Assembly: GCA_016169945.1 (NCBI GenBank)
Contig: JADLSH010000393.1
Span: forward strand, 5,349,501 to 5,413,500
Length of the DNA stretch: 64,000 nucleotides
Direction of reading: 5' to 3'
Source of the DNA: Trachythela sp. YZ-2020
Taxonomy: Eukaryota; Cnidaria; Anthozoa; Malacalcyonacea; Clavulariidae
Positions 63,628 to 64,000 of this stretch are shown one piece after another. The position numbers and the translations under genes were made by a program. Numbering within the stretch: the stretch's first letter is position 1; each line of letters opens with the position of its first letter. The notes below the pieces were generated by a model. The model was not told where the DNA came from. It did no database searches and worked only from the letters and a program-made list of their open reading frames with translations.

Positions 63628-64000
63628 ATAATGGCCATAGAGGTTAAATGGTTTTTACGAAAGCCATATTGATGATCATATAAAATATTATGTTTGTTTA
63701 TAAAGCTGACAAATCTGTCGTAAAGTAATTTTTCAAGAATTTTAGAAAAACAAGGCAATATAGAAATAGGCCTGTAGTTGACAAACTTGTGACTGTCATT
63801 TGCTTTAAAAACTGGGATTACTTTAGCTATTTTTAATTGGTTAGGAACAATGCCAGTAGAAATTGAGGCATTAAAAATAGTTGAGAGAGGTAAGGCTAAA
63901 GTATCAATGCAGGATTTTATAATTGAAATATTTATTCCATCAATTCCTTCAGTACTATTATTTTTTAATGCATTTACAACTGACATTATTTCGAAAGGGG
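63628..64000 (-). pseudogene. L2/CR1-like RT fragment, runs off the window
   Basis: Minus-strand frame from the right edge: SVVNALKNNSTEGIDGINIS, IKSCIDTLALPLSTIFNASI, IPVFKANDSHKFVNYRPISI, LPCFSKILEKLLYDRF and QYGFRKNHLTSMAIID, the first RT blocks. It is very close in style to the ORF2 at 60742-63200 (NYRPVSILPSFSK, QYGFRKNHST), so it is probably another copy of the same family in reverse. It breaks off near 63628 before the catalytic Asp. Confidence 0.7.

Noticed and set aside
1..64000. tRNA or rRNA genes
   Set aside because: I looked for cloverleaf-like A and B box patterns and conserved rRNA blocks by eye and saw none; a tRNAscan-SE and Infernal run would be decisive.

Overview
The window looks like intergenic or accessory DNA from an early-branching animal, most probably a cnidarian. 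I infer this from AT-rich, intron-bearing DNA packed with animal-type transposons: P/THAP, Harbinger, Penelope-like, BEL/Pao, Helitron and several APE-type non-LTR clades. It is not bacterial: there are no operons or ribosome-binding-site-spaced genes, and several reading frames continue only across GT..AG introns. The species cannot be named from this sequence. I saw no convincing single-copy housekeeping gene, tRNA, rRNA or CRISPR array. Nearly every recognisable coding stretch belongs to a mobile element, and most are broken by frameshifts, stops, deletions or nested insertions.

Layout. 1-4614: right-hand part of a two-gene DNA transposon, with a THAP9/P-type transposase (+, two exons) and a convergent C2H2 zinc-finger gene (-). 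4615-9270: a PIF1-like helicase relic split by a decayed PIF/Harbinger element, itself full of foldback MITEs and a non-LTR stub. 9270-12150: mostly featureless AT-rich DNA. 12153-16690: an L2/CR1-like retrotransposon whose ORF1 begins with a ubiquitin-like domain. 16690-19035: Penelope-like element (PLE) material with hammerhead ribozymes. 19156-20389: exons of an unrecognised gene. 21901-22200: a small TATA-headed ORF. 23393-27110: a second L2/CR1-like element with a 2A-like motif and a Harbinger-type MITE at its stop codon. 28400-29990: duplicated exon pieces and a minisatellite. 33901-35196: a 20-bp tandem array and a decayed DDE integrase gene. 35330-38930: Helitron and BEL/Pao remains fused back to back.

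40187-49330 is a deep nest: a non-LTR relic, then an I/Nimb-like non-LTR element split by a 3.9-kb TTAA-flanked DNA transposon that carries a P2X7-type zinc-binding domain gene. This transposon itself hosts MITEs. 51142-54674 is a second copy of the P/THAP + C2H2 two-gene transposon in mirror orientation, with 22-bp perfect terminal inverted repeats (TIRs) and TTAA flanks. 54936-57250 holds a broken multi-exon gene, cut by a second PLE (57255-59340) with its own TATA box and hammerhead-like motif. 59859-63190 is a decayed non-LTR element with ORF1 and ORF2, and another antisense reverse transcriptase (RT) fragment runs off the right edge.

The most interesting signals are: (i) a recurrent transposon architecture pairing a P-type transposase with a C2H2 protein, reading inward from opposite TIRs with TTAA flanks; (ii) a ubiquitin-like domain fused to a retrotransposon ORF1; (iii) a P2X7 'ballast'-type domain carried by a TTAA transposon; (iv) three hammerhead ribozyme motifs in PLE terminal repeats, one with every core element and all stems intact.
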